Positions 26,001 through 35,387 are shown, counted from the stretch's first letter. The stretch: DNA of 64,000 bases from Duganella sp. BuS-21 (GCA_041874725.1 CP097466.1:2542001-2606000), one strand, 5' to 3'. Made by a program: numbers and translations. Notes: a model not told the origin generated them from the letters alone.

Positions 26001-29000
26001 GCGACTTCTTCAACCTGTCCACCGGCCAGGACACCATCCTGGGCGGCGCCGGCGGCGAGGACCGGCTGTACGTCGGCATCGCGGGCGCGACCCAGGGCGT
26101 CAACATCAACCTGGCCACCGGCCAGATCATCGACAACGGCTTTGGCGAGAGCGGCAGCATCAGCGGCATCGAGGAGATCGAAGGAAGCTACCGCACCGAC
26201 GTCTTCGTCGGCGGCAGTGCCGACGAAATCTTTATGAGCAACGGCGGCAACGACACCATCGACGGCGGCGCCGGCGCCGACGCCGTGATCTATGGCGGCC
26301 GTGCCAACTTCACCGGCAGCCTGAGCACCGGCGTCGGCAGCAGCACCGACGGCACCATCCACTTCAGCAATGTTGAAGCCCTGGGCGGCGGCGGCGGCAA
26401 CGACAGCCTGACCGGCAGCGCCGGCAACGACACGCTCGGCGGCATGCTCGGCAACGATACCCTGGTGGGCCTGGGCGGCAACGACACCCTGTACGGCGAC
26501 GGCGGCAACGACACCGCGGTCTATCGCGGCAACAAGGCCGACTACATCATCAGCACCCTGAGCGACGGCTCGGTCAAGGTGCAGGACAAGCGTACCACCG
26601 GCGGCACGCTCGATGGCACCGATACGCTGATCGGCGTGCGCACCCTGAAATTCGCCGACGGCAGCACCGACCTGAAGGCGCTCGACCATGTCGTCAGCAG
26701 CGCGCCCGGCGGCTATCAGATCTACCAGAGCACGGCGTCCCACTGGTATCGCGACGGCGGCTTCGTGCAGGTGTTCCGCGCCAGCGACGGCAGCGGCGAC
26801 GGCCTGTATGTGCGGTCCTTCGACGAAGACGGCAATCCCAACGGCGGCAACATTCTGATCAATGCCGGTCATACCGGTGGCGACCAACGCGCGCCGGTGG
26901 TGGCCAGCCTGGTGTACGAAGGCTATGTGGTGGCGTACCACAGCAATCCGGCACTGGGCGCCGCCTACGACGACCATGGCTGGGACGTGATGGTGCAGGT
27001 GCTCGACAACGCCGGCAATCCGGTCGGCGCAGCGGTCAACGTCAGCACCACGGCCGGCGTGGCGCAGCGCGTGCCGAGTGTCACCGGTCTCGATCACGGC
27101 GGCTTTGCCGTGGCCTGGCAGTCGGCCCAGGCCGGCGAGGACGGCCATCTGGCGGTGTATGCGCGCGTGTTCAACTCCGCCGGCCAGCCGCTGGGACCGG
27201 AAGTGCAGGTCGGCCTCACCAGCGACTACAACCAGACCGCGCCGGTGGTCACCGCGCAGAACGACGCCGGTGCAGTGGTGACCTGGGCCGGCATCACCCA
27301 GGACGGCCATTACGGCTTCATCGAACAGCGCTTCGACGCGCAGGGCAACAAGGTCGGCGGCGAGAACGTGGTGTTCACTACGCCGGACGCGACGGCACAG
27401 CTGTCGGTGGTGCACAGCACGCGCACGACCGACGGCGGCCATGTGCTGAGCTGGATCTACGACGCCGACGGCGCCGGCGCCGGTGACAACGTGGTGATGG
27501 TGCGTCACTACGACAATACCGGCGCGGCCACCGGCGCGGCGACGGTGGTCGCCAGCGCCGGCTATCAATACTCGGCGTCGGTGCTGGGCTTGAGCGACGG
27601 CAGCTATATGGTGGTGTGGGACGCCGAGAACGCCGACGGCAGCTCGGCCATCATGGGCCGCCGCTACGGCAGCGACGACAGCCCGCTGACGGCCGAGTTC
27701 AAGATCAGCAGCATGGCCACCGCAGGGACCAAGCTATTCCCGACCCTGAGCGAATTCCAGAACGGCAAGGTCGTGGTTGCCTGGGGCACGCAAGGCATGG
27801 CCGAGTTGAGCTCCAGCGGCGGCATCTACCAGCAGATCATCGACTTCAACGGCGCGCCTTTGTTCTACGCCGGCGATTCCTCGACCGTCAAGCCGGCCGC
27901 GCCGGCGCTGACCGTGCAAACCGTGGTGGGCGGCGCCCAGCCGGTGCTGGACCCGGCTTACCCGAGCGCGTCCTATTACCTGAAGGATGCGCCGCTGACC
28001 AGCGGCGCCAGCGTCAGCAACAGCCATGTGGTCGTCAGTGGCAGCGCCGCGCTCGGTTCCAGCGTTACCGTCAAGGACGGCGCCACCGTGCTGGGCACCG
28101 CGCTGGTGGACGATGACGGCCGCTGGGCGCTCGACGTCAAGTCGCTGGGCAACGGCAACCATGAGCTGACGGCGGTGGTGACCGATCTGTTCGGCAAGGC
28201 CAGCACGGCCAGCGCGATCTTCAAGGTGGTGATCAACGGCGCCATCGCCGGCACCGCCGGCGCCGATGGCGAAGCGTACTGGGTCACGCGCGGCGCCAAC
28301 GGCAACGCCCAGACCCTGAGCGGCCTGGACGGCAACGACACGCTCAACGGCGGCGGCGGCAACGATACCCTGGTCGGCGGCGGCGGCGATGATGTCTACA
28401 TCGTCAACAACACCGGCGTGACCATCACCGAGGCGGCCGGCGGCGGCAACGATACGGTGCGCACGGCGGTAACGCTGACGCTGGCGGCCAACGTCGACAA
28501 TGCCGAACTGACCGTCGATCTGGCCACGGCCCTGACCGGCAATGCCCTCAACAACATTTTGTTGGGCAACGACGGCAACGACACGCTCAACGGCGGCGCC
28601 GGCAACGATACGATGGACGGCGGCGACGGCGACGACCTGTATGTGGTCGATGCGGTGGGCGACGTGATCGACGAGCACAAATATCACGGCACCGACACCG
28701 TGCAGGTGGCGTTCGCCACGGCCGGCACCTTCAAGCTCGATGCCAATATCGAGAACGCGATTGCGACCGGCACGGTGGCCATCAACATCGAGGGCAACGA
28801 CGAACACAATCTGCTGACCGGCAATAGCGCGGCCAACAAGCTGGACGGTGGCTTGGGCGACGACACCCTGAACGGCGGCGCCGGCAACGACAGCATGACC
28901 GGCGGCGGCGATGACGACACCTACGTGGTGGACGCCGCCGGCGACGTGGTCACCGAGCTGGCGGACGAAGGCCATGACACGGTGCTCACCGCGTTTGGCG

Positions 29001-32000
29001 CCGTCACGCTGGCGGCCAATGTGGAAGACCTGAAATACACGGGCAGCCTGGCGTTCACCGGCACCGGCAACGCTGGTGACAACCTGATCGAGGGCGGCAT
29101 CGGCGCCGATACGCTGATCGGCAACGGCGGCGACGACACGCTCAAGGGCGGCGCCGGCAACGACTCGCTGCTGGGCGGCGAGGGCGACGACGTGCTGATG
29201 CCGTCGGGCGGCGCCAGCGGTGTGGACGTGGTCGACGGCGGCAACGGCGACGATACGGTGGTGCTGGTGGGCGAATACGCCGGCTTTATGCGTACCCGCG
29301 TGACCGAAAGCGACACCAAACTGGTCAACGTGGCCACCGGCGAAACGGTCACCATCCGCAACGTCGAGCATGTCACGTTCGGCAACCACAGCTACGACCT
29401 GGCGGAGCTGATCGCCAATAGCGCCAGCCCCGGTGCCGACCTGATCGTCGGCAGCGACGACGACGACGTGCTCGATGGCGGCGCCGGCGCCGATACCCTG
29501 GCCGGTTCCCTGGGCGACGACGTCTACAAGATCGACAACAAGGACGACGTGATCGAGGAACTCGATGACGAGGGAACCGACACGGCGGAGGTGAACTTCG
29601 CCGCAGCCGGCAGCTATACCCTGGGTGCCAACGTCGAGAACGGCAAAGTCACGGCCGCGGCGCTTGCTGTCAATCTGATCGGCAACGACCTCGGCAACAC
29701 GCTGACCGGTAACGCCGCCGCCAATACGCTGACCGGCAATGCTGGCAACGATAGCCTGATCGGCGGCGCCGGCAACGACACCATGATCGGTGGCGACGGC
29801 GACGACCAGTATCTGGTAAGCGACGCCGGCGATGTGGTGACCGAGGTGGCCGACGGCGGCTTGGACACAGTTGTCACCGGGCTGGCGAGCTATACGCTGG
29901 CGGCCCAGGTCGAGATACTTGAATTCACGGGCGGGGTGGCGTTCACCGGTACCGGCAACGACCTTGGCAACCTCATCGGCGGCGGCGCGCTGGGCGACAA
30001 GCTGTCCGGCATGGGCGGCGGCGATGCGCTGAGCGGCGGCGCCGGCGCGGATACGCTTGATGGCGGCGCCGGCAACGACGCACTGTTCGGCGGCATCGGC
30101 AACGACAGCCTGCTGGGCGGCGCCGACGACGACCTGTTGAACGCGGGCACCGGCGTCGACCTGGCCGACGGCGGCGCTGGCGACCACGATGTGCTGGAAC
30201 TGTTGGGCGACTACGACAGCTACACCATCACCCGTCCGAACGCCACCGACCTGGTGTTTGTGAACGCCAGCACCGGCGAGAACATCACCGCGCGCAATAT
30301 CGAGGCATTCGACTTCAACGGCGAACTGCGGACCTACGCGGAAACCATCCTCAACAAGGTCAGCAACTTCGGCGACATGCTGATCGGCACGCCCGGCGGC
30401 GACGCCGAGATCGACGGCAAGGGCGGCGCCGATACCATGGCCGGCCTTGACGGCGACGATACCTACATCGTCGACCTGGCCGGCGATGTGGTGATTGAAC
30501 ATCCCGACGAAGGCACCGACACGGTCAAGGTCGACTTCAAGACAGCCGGCAGCTACACGCTGGGCGAGGAAGTGGAGAACGGCATCGTGGTGTCGGCCGG
30601 CACGCTGGCGGTCGGCATCACCGGCAATACGCTGGACAACCTTCTCACCGGCAATGCCGGCGCCAACAAGCTCACCGGCCTGGAAGGCAACGACACGCTC
30701 AACGGCGGCACCGGCAGCGATACCCTGATCGGCGGCGACGGCGACGACGTCTACGTGGTTGATGTAGCCACCGACGTGGTGACCGAAGCGGTGGAAGGGG
30801 GCTTCGACACGGTGGAGACTGCGCTGGCCAGCTACACGCTCGCCGCCAACGTCGAAATGCTGTATTTCAACGGCACGGCCGGCTTCAACGGCAGCGGCAA
30901 TGCCTTGGACAATGAGATCTACGGCGGCAGCAAGGGCGACACCCTGAACGGTGGCGCCGGCAACGACACCATCGACGGCGGCGGCGGCACCGACAGCCTG
31001 CTCGGCGGCGAAGGCGATGACGTGCTGTACGCCGGCACCGGCGTCGGTGACGTTGCCGACGGCGGCGTTGGCAACGATACGTTGGTGCTGTCCGGCGCGT
31101 TTGAGGACTACGTGCGCACCCGCATCAGTGCCAGCGACACCAAGCTGGTGAATGGTGAAACGGGCGAGGCGGTGATTGCGCGCAATGTCGAAACCTTTGT
31201 CTTCACCTCCTCCGAGGAAATCCTGGGCATTGAAGACATCAACTTCAACCTGGCCAGCGTCGGCAACGACAACCTGGTTGGAACGATCGGCAACGATTCC
31301 ATCGACGGCGGCGTCGGCAACGACATCATGAGCGGCCTGCTGGGCGATGACATCTATGTGGTGGACGTGGCCGCCGACGTGGTGGTGGAAGCGGACGGCG
31401 CCGGCGTCGACCTGGTGCAAGTGGCCTTCAAGGCCGCCGGCGGCACCTACGTCATGGCGGCCAATGTGGAGTACGCTACTGTCACCGGCCTGGTGGCAAC
31501 CAACGTCACCGGCAATGGGCTGGACAACATCATTACCGGCAACGGCATGGCCAACAAGCTCGATGGCGGCGTGGGCAACGACACCCTGATCGGCGGCGCC
31601 GGCATCGACACCCTGACCGGCGGCGCCGGCAACGACGTCTACGTGGTCGATGTCGCCGGCGATGTGCTGACGGAAGCGTTCAACGGCGGCACCGACAGCG
31701 TGGAAACCGCCTTGGCCAGCTATACCCTGGGCGCCAACATCGAGCACCTGAAATCGACGGCGATCGGCACCTTGGCCTTCACCGGCAACGGCAATGCGCT
31801 CGACAACGAAATCATCGGCGGCGCGGGCAAGGACACCCTCAACGGCGGCATCGGCAACGATACGCTGTCCGGCGGCGCGGGTGACGACAGTCTGCTCGGC
31901 GGCGAAGGCAACGACGTGCTGAACGCCGGCACGGCGCTGCTCGGCGACGTGGTCGACGGCGGCAACGGCAACGATACCTTGAGCCTCGATGGCGATTTCG

Positions 32001-34963
32001 GCGACTACGTGCGCTCGCGTCCGAACGCGACCGACACCAAGCTGGTCAAGGTCTCCAGCGGCGAAATCATCATCCTGCGCAATGTGGAAACGGTGAGTTT
32101 CGACGGCATGCTGAAATCCATCAACGAGGTCAATGCCGGCCTGGTGAGCGTCGGCAACGATACGCTGACCGGCACCATCGGCGACGACAGCCTCAACGGC
32201 GGCACCGGCGTGGATCTGATGATCGGCCTCGAAGGCGACGACATCTATGAGGTCGACGTTGCCGGCGATGCGATCACCGAGCTTGATGGCGGCGGCCTGG
32301 ACCTGGTAAACGTGGCCTTCAAGGCGGCCGGCACGTATGTGCTGTCGTCCTATGTGGACAACGCCACCATCACGGCGGCGGCCACCATCGCCGTCAACCT
32401 GACCGGCAATGCGCAGGACAACCTGCTGACCGGCAATGCTGCGGCCAACACGCTGCTCGGCGACGCCGGCAACGACACGCTCGACGGTGGTGCCGGCATC
32501 GACAAGCTGACCGGCGGCGCCGGCAACGACGTCTACGTGGTCGATGTGGCGGGCGATGTGGTGACCGAACTGGCGGACGGCGGCATCGATACGGTGAAAA
32601 CCGCACTGGCCAGCTACACCCTGGGGGCCAATATGGAGCATCTGGTGTTCCTGGGCAGCGGCGCCTTCACCGGCACCGGCAATGCGCTGGCCAACAAGCT
32701 GATCGGCGGCGTCGGCAACGACAGCCTGATCGGCGGTCTCGGCAACGACACGATGTACGCCGGCAGCAGCGGCGCCGGCGACAAGGATGTGATCGACGGC
32801 GGCGGCGATAGCGACACCGTGGCCGGCCTGGAAGCCTTCGGCAATTACAAGGTTTCGCGTCCGAACGTCATCGATACCGTGCTCACGCACACCAGCGGTG
32901 CAACCATCACGGTGCGCGGCGTCGAACATTTCGATTTTAACGGCGTCGCCATGACGCTGGAGCAGTTGCAGACCAACGTGCCTTCGCTGGCCGGCGATAC
33001 CCTGGAGGGGACGGACGGCGACGACGACATCAACGGCGGCGCCGGCGCGGACAGCATGAGCGGCGGCCTGGGCGACGACACCTACACGGTCGATGTGGCC
33101 GGCGATGTAGTCACCGAGGGCGGTGATGCGGGCACCGATCTGGTCAAGGTGGCCTACACTGCGGCAGGTCAGACCTACACCGTGGGCGCGAACGTGGAAA
33201 ACGCCGCCGTGATCGGCACGGTGGCCACCCATCTGACCGGCAACGCATTGAGCAATGTCCTGACCGGCAATGCCGTGGCCAATACGCTCATCGGCAATGA
33301 CGGCAACGACACGCTGATCGGCGGCGCCGGCAACGACACCATGGTGGGTGGCAACGGCAACGACGTCTACGTGGTCGACGTGGTTACCGACGTGGTCACC
33401 GAAGCCGATGGCGGCGGCACCGACAGCGTACAAACCGCTGCGGCGGCGTACACGCTGAGCGCGTTTGTCGAAAACCTCAGCTACACCGGCACGGCAGCAT
33501 TCGCCGGCACCGGCAACACGCTCGCCAACGTCATCGCCGGCGGCATCGGCAAGGACACCCTGAGCGGCGGCGTCGGCAACGACACCCTGACCGGCGGCGC
33601 CGGCGACGACAGCCTGCTCGGCGGCGACGGCGACGATTCCTTGGCGGCCGGCACCGGTGCGGCCGACATCATCGACGGCGGCGCAGGCACGGACCTGGTG
33701 ACGGTGCTGGGCAACTTCGCCGCCTACACCCGCAGCCGGGCCAGTGCCACGGACACCAAGCTGGTCAACGTCGCAACCGGCGAGTCGCTGACCATCCGCA
33801 ACGTCGAGACCGTGCACTTCAACGACGGCGACAAGTCGCTGGCGCAAGTGACCGACAACGCGGCCGGTGCGGACGCCGATACGCTGACCGGTACCGACGG
33901 CAACGACCTCATCAACGGCCTGGGCGGCATCGACGTGATGACCGGCGGCGACGGCGACGACACCTACGTGGTGGACGTGGCCGGCGACGTGGTCACCGAG
34001 CTGGCGGACGAGGGCACCGACCTGGTGCAGGTGGCCTTGACGGCGGCCGGCAGCTACACGCTGGGCGCCAATGTGGAAAACGGCACGGTGACCGGCACGC
34101 TGGCCATCGGCATCGTCGGCAACGAGCTGGACAACGTCCTCACCGGCAACGCCGTGGTCAACAAGCTGACCGGCGGCCTCGGCAACGACACCCTGATCGG
34201 CGGCGCCGGCAACGACAGCTTGATCGGCGGCGACGGCGACGACGTCTACGTGGTCGATGTGGCCGGCGACGTGGTGACCGAGTTGCTGAACGGCGGCACC
34301 GACCTGGTGCGGACCACGGCGGTCACCTACACGCTGGCGGCCAACGTGGAAAACCTGGCCTACACCGGCTCGGCAGCCTTCAGCGGCACCGGCAACGTGC
34401 TGGACAACCACATTACGGGCGGCACCGGCGCCGACAAGCTGAACGGCGGTATCGGCAACGACACCCTGATCGGCGGCCTGGGCAACGACAGCCTCACCGG
34501 CGGTACCGGCAACGACACCTTCGTGCTCAACAGCACAACCGGCGTCGACACCATCGCCGATTTCGCCAACAGCGTCGCCAAGGGCTTCGACAAGCTTGCC
34601 ATCAGCCAGGCGGCGTTGACGATCGGCAATGGCGATGCGCAGGTGGACGGCGGTGTGCTGCGCGCGGCGGCCGGCGGCTTTGCGGCCGATGCGGAACTGG
34701 TGATCTTCTCGGCCAATACCGGCGGCATCACACCCGCCGCAGCGGCGGCGGTGATCGGTTCGGCCAACAGCGGCTTCACGCTGGGCCAGCAGACCTTGTT
34801 CGTGGTGGACAACAACAGCGCAAGCTATGTCTACCTGTTCAAGTCCAGCGGATCGGACGCGCTGGTGTCGGCGGGCGAGCTGACGCAGATCGCCATCATC
34901 ACCGGCAACCCTGCCACGACGCTGGCGGACTATCAGTTCTTTGATGCCATATCGATCGTCTAA
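23093..34963 (+). CDS. Giant RTX-type calcium-binding protein, paralogue of the upstream one
   Basis: 3956 residues with the same architecture as the upstream giant but only two super-modules: RTX block, propeller-like domain (nt about 23915-25120 and 26680-27865), Ig-like domain, and linker ending in A-Y-W at Trp812 and Trp1730. An array with six 'YTRSR'-type modules follows (Tyr or Phe codons at 29285, 30221, 31109, 32006, 32846, 33725). The order of the last three modules matches the first protein, and the final 150 residues are nearly the same ('GNDTFVLNSTTGVDTIADFA', 'FVVDNNSASYVYLFKSSG'), apart from a different last few residues. The tail is serralysin-like, as in type I secreted proteins. 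There is no signal peptide and no catalytic motif. No ABC exporter, adaptor or TolC gene lies in the window. Start ATG follows AGGGGAAATT. An intrinsic terminator lies just downstream. Confidence 0.9.
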   Translation: MGIINGTDSADNLVATNSGDTLNGFGGNDVLTGRNGADVINGGAGNDFINVRGGGSDTVDGGDGNDRVTYYSTAGQLVVDLEAGTADDGSGNIDHLSSIERISGSSGYADIISGRADTNETLYGNAGNDTLDGGVGGSDTTGYIFVAFGGSGVEVNLGTGSSSGADGNDVLINFENIEGSNNNDTLTGDDGANTIWGFHGDDQLTGAGGNDTLIGGAGNDTAYYSGNRADYTLTTLANGDTLVQDDRNGSPDGTDTVRGVKTLQFADSQLVAVAQEQAVSSTLTGHQNFNVSAILQGTGGGASPGYVTAFRAADANGEGIYVRLFDADGVARTGDLLVNTAVTGDQRAPVVAGLANGGFVVMWDSTPEAGVYTNPGLVEIKLQRFDADGNKLGGEVDVNTSTVSQQRFPSVISTFDGGFMTVWQSRHEGGGANLGIYGQKFDYLGNKVGGEVQINTTVAGNQLFPLVRQTLGVADENGLSHGGLVAVWQGQLSNGSFGLAQQQFDGFGNKIGGEQIAYIAPAGALMNFMHQTMVDGGYVLSWVMTLADGNGAVMARSFNNDGTARNEAFTVAAGDHYLGNDLILTGNGDVMIVWDVQYDDGASAIVGRNFNLNSGEPSGDLYLISDHANGGSLVFPTLSQSGNGDVVVSWNTQGNAINGDSAGVYQQVINFNGEPQNGIFDSGTAPAATSFTVQAVPGGNAALTDSLGHYLLGAALDSGVTVSVQHLALSGNAAFGTTVTIYSGDDVLLVVRPDDQGLWSADLKSLTDGVYQLQAVVTDAFGHASAASAAFALTVQNSVIDGTGGDDNAAYWNANGANSSAQTLNGGDGNDTLNGGAGGGQDTLNGGAGNDVYIIVNGNEVIEETAGQGIDTIVSDYGVYMADNVENLTVTGKAAGGLVGNDLNNVLRGGSGGEYMNGLVGDDTLYGNAGNDNFDGSAGNDVEYGGDGDDYFIGGTWDSGNDLMDGGAGRDFFNLSTGQDTILGGAGGEDRLYVGIAGATQGVNINLATGQIIDNGFGESGSISGIEEIEGSYRTDVFVGGSADEIFMSNGGNDTIDGGAGADAVIYGGRANFTGSLSTGVGSSTDGTIHFSNVEALGGGGGNDSLTGSAGNDTLGGMLGNDTLVGLGGNDTLYGDGGNDTAVYRGNKADYIISTLSDGSVKVQDKRTTGGTLDGTDTLIGVRTLKFADGSTDLKALDHVVSSAPGGYQIYQSTASHWYRDGGFVQVFRASDGSGDGLYVRSFDEDGNPNGGNILINAGHTGGDQRAPVVASLVYEGYVVAYHSNPALGAAYDDHGWDVMVQVLDNAGNPVGAAVNVSTTAGVAQRVPSVTGLDHGGFAVAWQSAQAGEDGHLAVYARVFNSAGQPLGPEVQVGLTSDYNQTAPVVTAQNDAGAVVTWAGITQDGHYGFIEQRFDAQGNKVGGENVVFTTPDATAQLSVVHSTRTTDGGHVLSWIYDADGAGAGDNVVMVRHYDNTGAATGAATVVASAGYQYSASVLGLSDGSYMVVWDAENADGSSAIMGRRYGSDDSPLTAEFKISSMATAGTKLFPTLSEFQNGKVVVAWGTQGMAELSSSGGIYQQIIDFNGAPLFYAGDSSTVKPAAPALTVQTVVGGAQPVLDPAYPSASYYLKDAPLTSGASVSNSHVVVSGSAALGSSVTVKDGATVLGTALVDDDGRWALDVKSLGNGNHELTAVVTDLFGKASTASAIFKVVINGAIAGTAGADGEAYWVTRGANGNAQTLSGLDGNDTLNGGGGNDTLVGGGGDDVYIVNNTGVTITEAAGGGNDTVRTAVTLTLAANVDNAELTVDLATALTGNALNNILLGNDGNDTLNGGAGNDTMDGGDGDDLYVVDAVGDVIDEHKYHGTDTVQVAFATAGTFKLDANIENAIATGTVAINIEGNDEHNLLTGNSAANKLDGGLGDDTLNGGAGNDSMTGGGDDDTYVVDAAGDVVTELADEGHDTVLTAFGAVTLAANVEDLKYTGSLAFTGTGNAGDNLIEGGIGADTLIGNGGDDTLKGGAGNDSLLGGEGDDVLMPSGGASGVDVVDGGNGDDTVVLVGEYAGFMRTRVTESDTKLVNVATGETVTIRNVEHVTFGNHSYDLAELIANSASPGADLIVGSDDDDVLDGGAGADTLAGSLGDDVYKIDNKDDVIEELDDEGTDTAEVNFAAAGSYTLGANVENGKVTAAALAVNLIGNDLGNTLTGNAAANTLTGNAGNDSLIGGAGNDTMIGGDGDDQYLVSDAGDVVTEVADGGLDTVVTGLASYTLAAQVEILEFTGGVAFTGTGNDLGNLIGGGALGDKLSGMGGGDALSGGAGADTLDGGAGNDALFGGIGNDSLLGGADDDLLNAGTGVDLADGGAGDHDVLELLGDYDSYTITRPNATDLVFVNASTGENITARNIEAFDFNGELRTYAETILNKVSNFGDMLIGTPGGDAEIDGKGGADTMAGLDGDDTYIVDLAGDVVIEHPDEGTDTVKVDFKTAGSYTLGEEVENGIVVSAGTLAVGITGNTLDNLLTGNAGANKLTGLEGNDTLNGGTGSDTLIGGDGDDVYVVDVATDVVTEAVEGGFDTVETALASYTLAANVEMLYFNGTAGFNGSGNALDNEIYGGSKGDTLNGGAGNDTIDGGGGTDSLLGGEGDDVLYAGTGVGDVADGGVGNDTLVLSGAFEDYVRTRISASDTKLVNGETGEAVIARNVETFVFTSSEEILGIEDINFNLASVGNDNLVGTIGNDSIDGGVGNDIMSGLLGDDIYVVDVAADVVVEADGAGVDLVQVAFKAAGGTYVMAANVEYATVTGLVATNVTGNGLDNIITGNGMANKLDGGVGNDTLIGGAGIDTLTGGAGNDVYVVDVAGDVLTEAFNGGTDSVETALASYTLGANIEHLKSTAIGTLAFTGNGNALDNEIIGGAGKDTLNGGIGNDTLSGGAGDDSLLGGEGNDVLNAGTALLGDVVDGGNGNDTLSLDGDFGDYVRSRPNATDTKLVKVSSGEIIILRNVETVSFDGMLKSINEVNAGLVSVGNDTLTGTIGDDSLNGGTGVDLMIGLEGDDIYEVDVAGDAITELDGGGLDLVNVAFKAAGTYVLSSYVDNATITAAATIAVNLTGNAQDNLLTGNAAANTLLGDAGNDTLDGGAGIDKLTGGAGNDVYVVDVAGDVVTELADGGIDTVKTALASYTLGANMEHLVFLGSGAFTGTGNALANKLIGGVGNDSLIGGLGNDTMYAGSSGAGDKDVIDGGGDSDTVAGLEAFGNYKVSRPNVIDTVLTHTSGATITVRGVEHFDFNGVAMTLEQLQTNVPSLAGDTLEGTDGDDDINGGAGADSMSGGLGDDTYTVDVAGDVVTEGGDAGTDLVKVAYTAAGQTYTVGANVENAAVIGTVATHLTGNALSNVLTGNAVANTLIGNDGNDTLIGGAGNDTMVGGNGNDVYVVDVVTDVVTEADGGGTDSVQTAAAAYTLSAFVENLSYTGTAAFAGTGNTLANVIAGGIGKDTLSGGVGNDTLTGGAGDDSLLGGDGDDSLAAGTGAADIIDGGAGTDLVTVLGNFAAYTRSRASATDTKLVNVATGESLTIRNVETVHFNDGDKSLAQVTDNAAGADADTLTGTDGNDLINGLGGIDVMTGGDGDDTYVVDVAGDVVTELADEGTDLVQVALTAAGSYTLGANVENGTVTGTLAIGIVGNELDNVLTGNAVVNKLTGGLGNDTLIGGAGNDSLIGGDGDDVYVVDVAGDVVTELLNGGTDLVRTTAVTYTLAANVENLAYTGSAAFSGTGNVLDNHITGGTGADKLNGGIGNDTLIGGLGNDSLTGGTGNDTFVLNSTTGVDTIADFANSVAKGFDKLAISQAALTIGNGDAQVDGGVLRAAAGGFAADAELVIFSANTGGITPAAAAAVIGSANSGFTLGQQTLFVVDNNSASYVYLFKSSGSDALVSAGELTQIAIITGNPATTLADYQFFDAISIV

Positions 34964-34999
34964 TGCCGCGATCGTCTAATGCCGCGATCGTCTAATGCC
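34955..34999 (+). repeat. 16-bp tandem repeat spanning the RTX stop codon
   Basis: ATCGTCTAATGCCGCG occurs at 34955-34970 and 34971-34986, with a 13-base partial third copy at 34987-34999. The TAA stop of the second RTX gene lies in the first copy. Each copy carries the same in-register ATCGTCTAA, so loss of one unit would leave the protein end unchanged. The pattern suggests slippage. Confidence 0.85.
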
Positions 35000-35006
35000 T
35001 GATCAG

Positions 35007-35041
35007 CCCCTGCGTGTGCTGCCGCACGCAGGGGTTTTTTT
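35007..35041 (+). terminator. Strong intrinsic terminator after second RTX gene
   Basis: CCCCTGCGTG (35007-35016), an 8-nt loop, CACGCAGGGG (35025-35034), then seven T (35035-35041). This is a perfect 10-bp GC-rich stem with a T tract, 44 nt after the stop codon. Confidence 0.92.
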
Positions 35042-35104
35042 CGTCCTTTGCGAATGGCGCCGTCTGCCCGACACTGAAGACTAAGCCATCCCAAGGAGAG
35101 CAGC

Positions 35105-35248
35105 ATGCATCTGCACACCACCCCCGAGCCCGACCTGCCGCCACCGCAGCCGGAGAAAGATCCGCCGCCGGATAAGCAGCCGTTGCCGGACCAGGCGCCC
35201 ATCGAAGAACCGACGCCGCCCAAGCCGCCGATCAAACTTGACGTTTAA
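35105..35248 (+). CDS. Small proline-rich hypothetical protein
   Basis: A 47-residue ORF starting 'MHLHTTPEPDLPPP' and ending 'PPKPPIKLDV'. About 40% of residues are Pro, with many Glu, Asp and Lys. A good Shine-Dalgarno AAGGAG (35093-35098) lies 6 nt before the ATG, which supports real translation despite the size. No signal peptide or membrane segment is present; it is probably disordered. It lies between the RTX terminator and a hairpin at 35273, so it appears to be a single-gene unit. Function unknown. Confidence 0.6.
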   Translation: MHLHTTPEPDLPPPQPEKDPPPDKQPLPDQAPIEEPTPPKPPIKLDV

Positions 35249-35272
35249 TTATGTTGCTATGTGAACCAGCGC

Positions 35273-35298
35273 ACCGTCCGTTGTGTGGAACGGACGGT
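35273..35298 (+). terminator. 10-bp hairpin downstream of the Pro-rich ORF
   Basis: ACCGTCCGTT, loop GTGTGG, AACGGACGGT: a perfect stem 24 nt after the stop. Only a mixed ATTCTAGTT follows rather than a T tract, so termination is possible but not assured. Confidence 0.5.
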
Positions 35299-35387
35299 AT
35301 TCTAGTTCCACGCTCTATTTTGTTGCTGACTGGATATATTTTTTGCCTTTTGTGGTCCGTGTCACACAGCTGCAATGAAAGAGTTTC

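Noticed and set aside
2873..34963. CRISPR-like array, given the many short repeats
   Set aside because: The repeats are in-frame coding RTX units of 27 nt and multiples without unique spacers; no cas genes are present.
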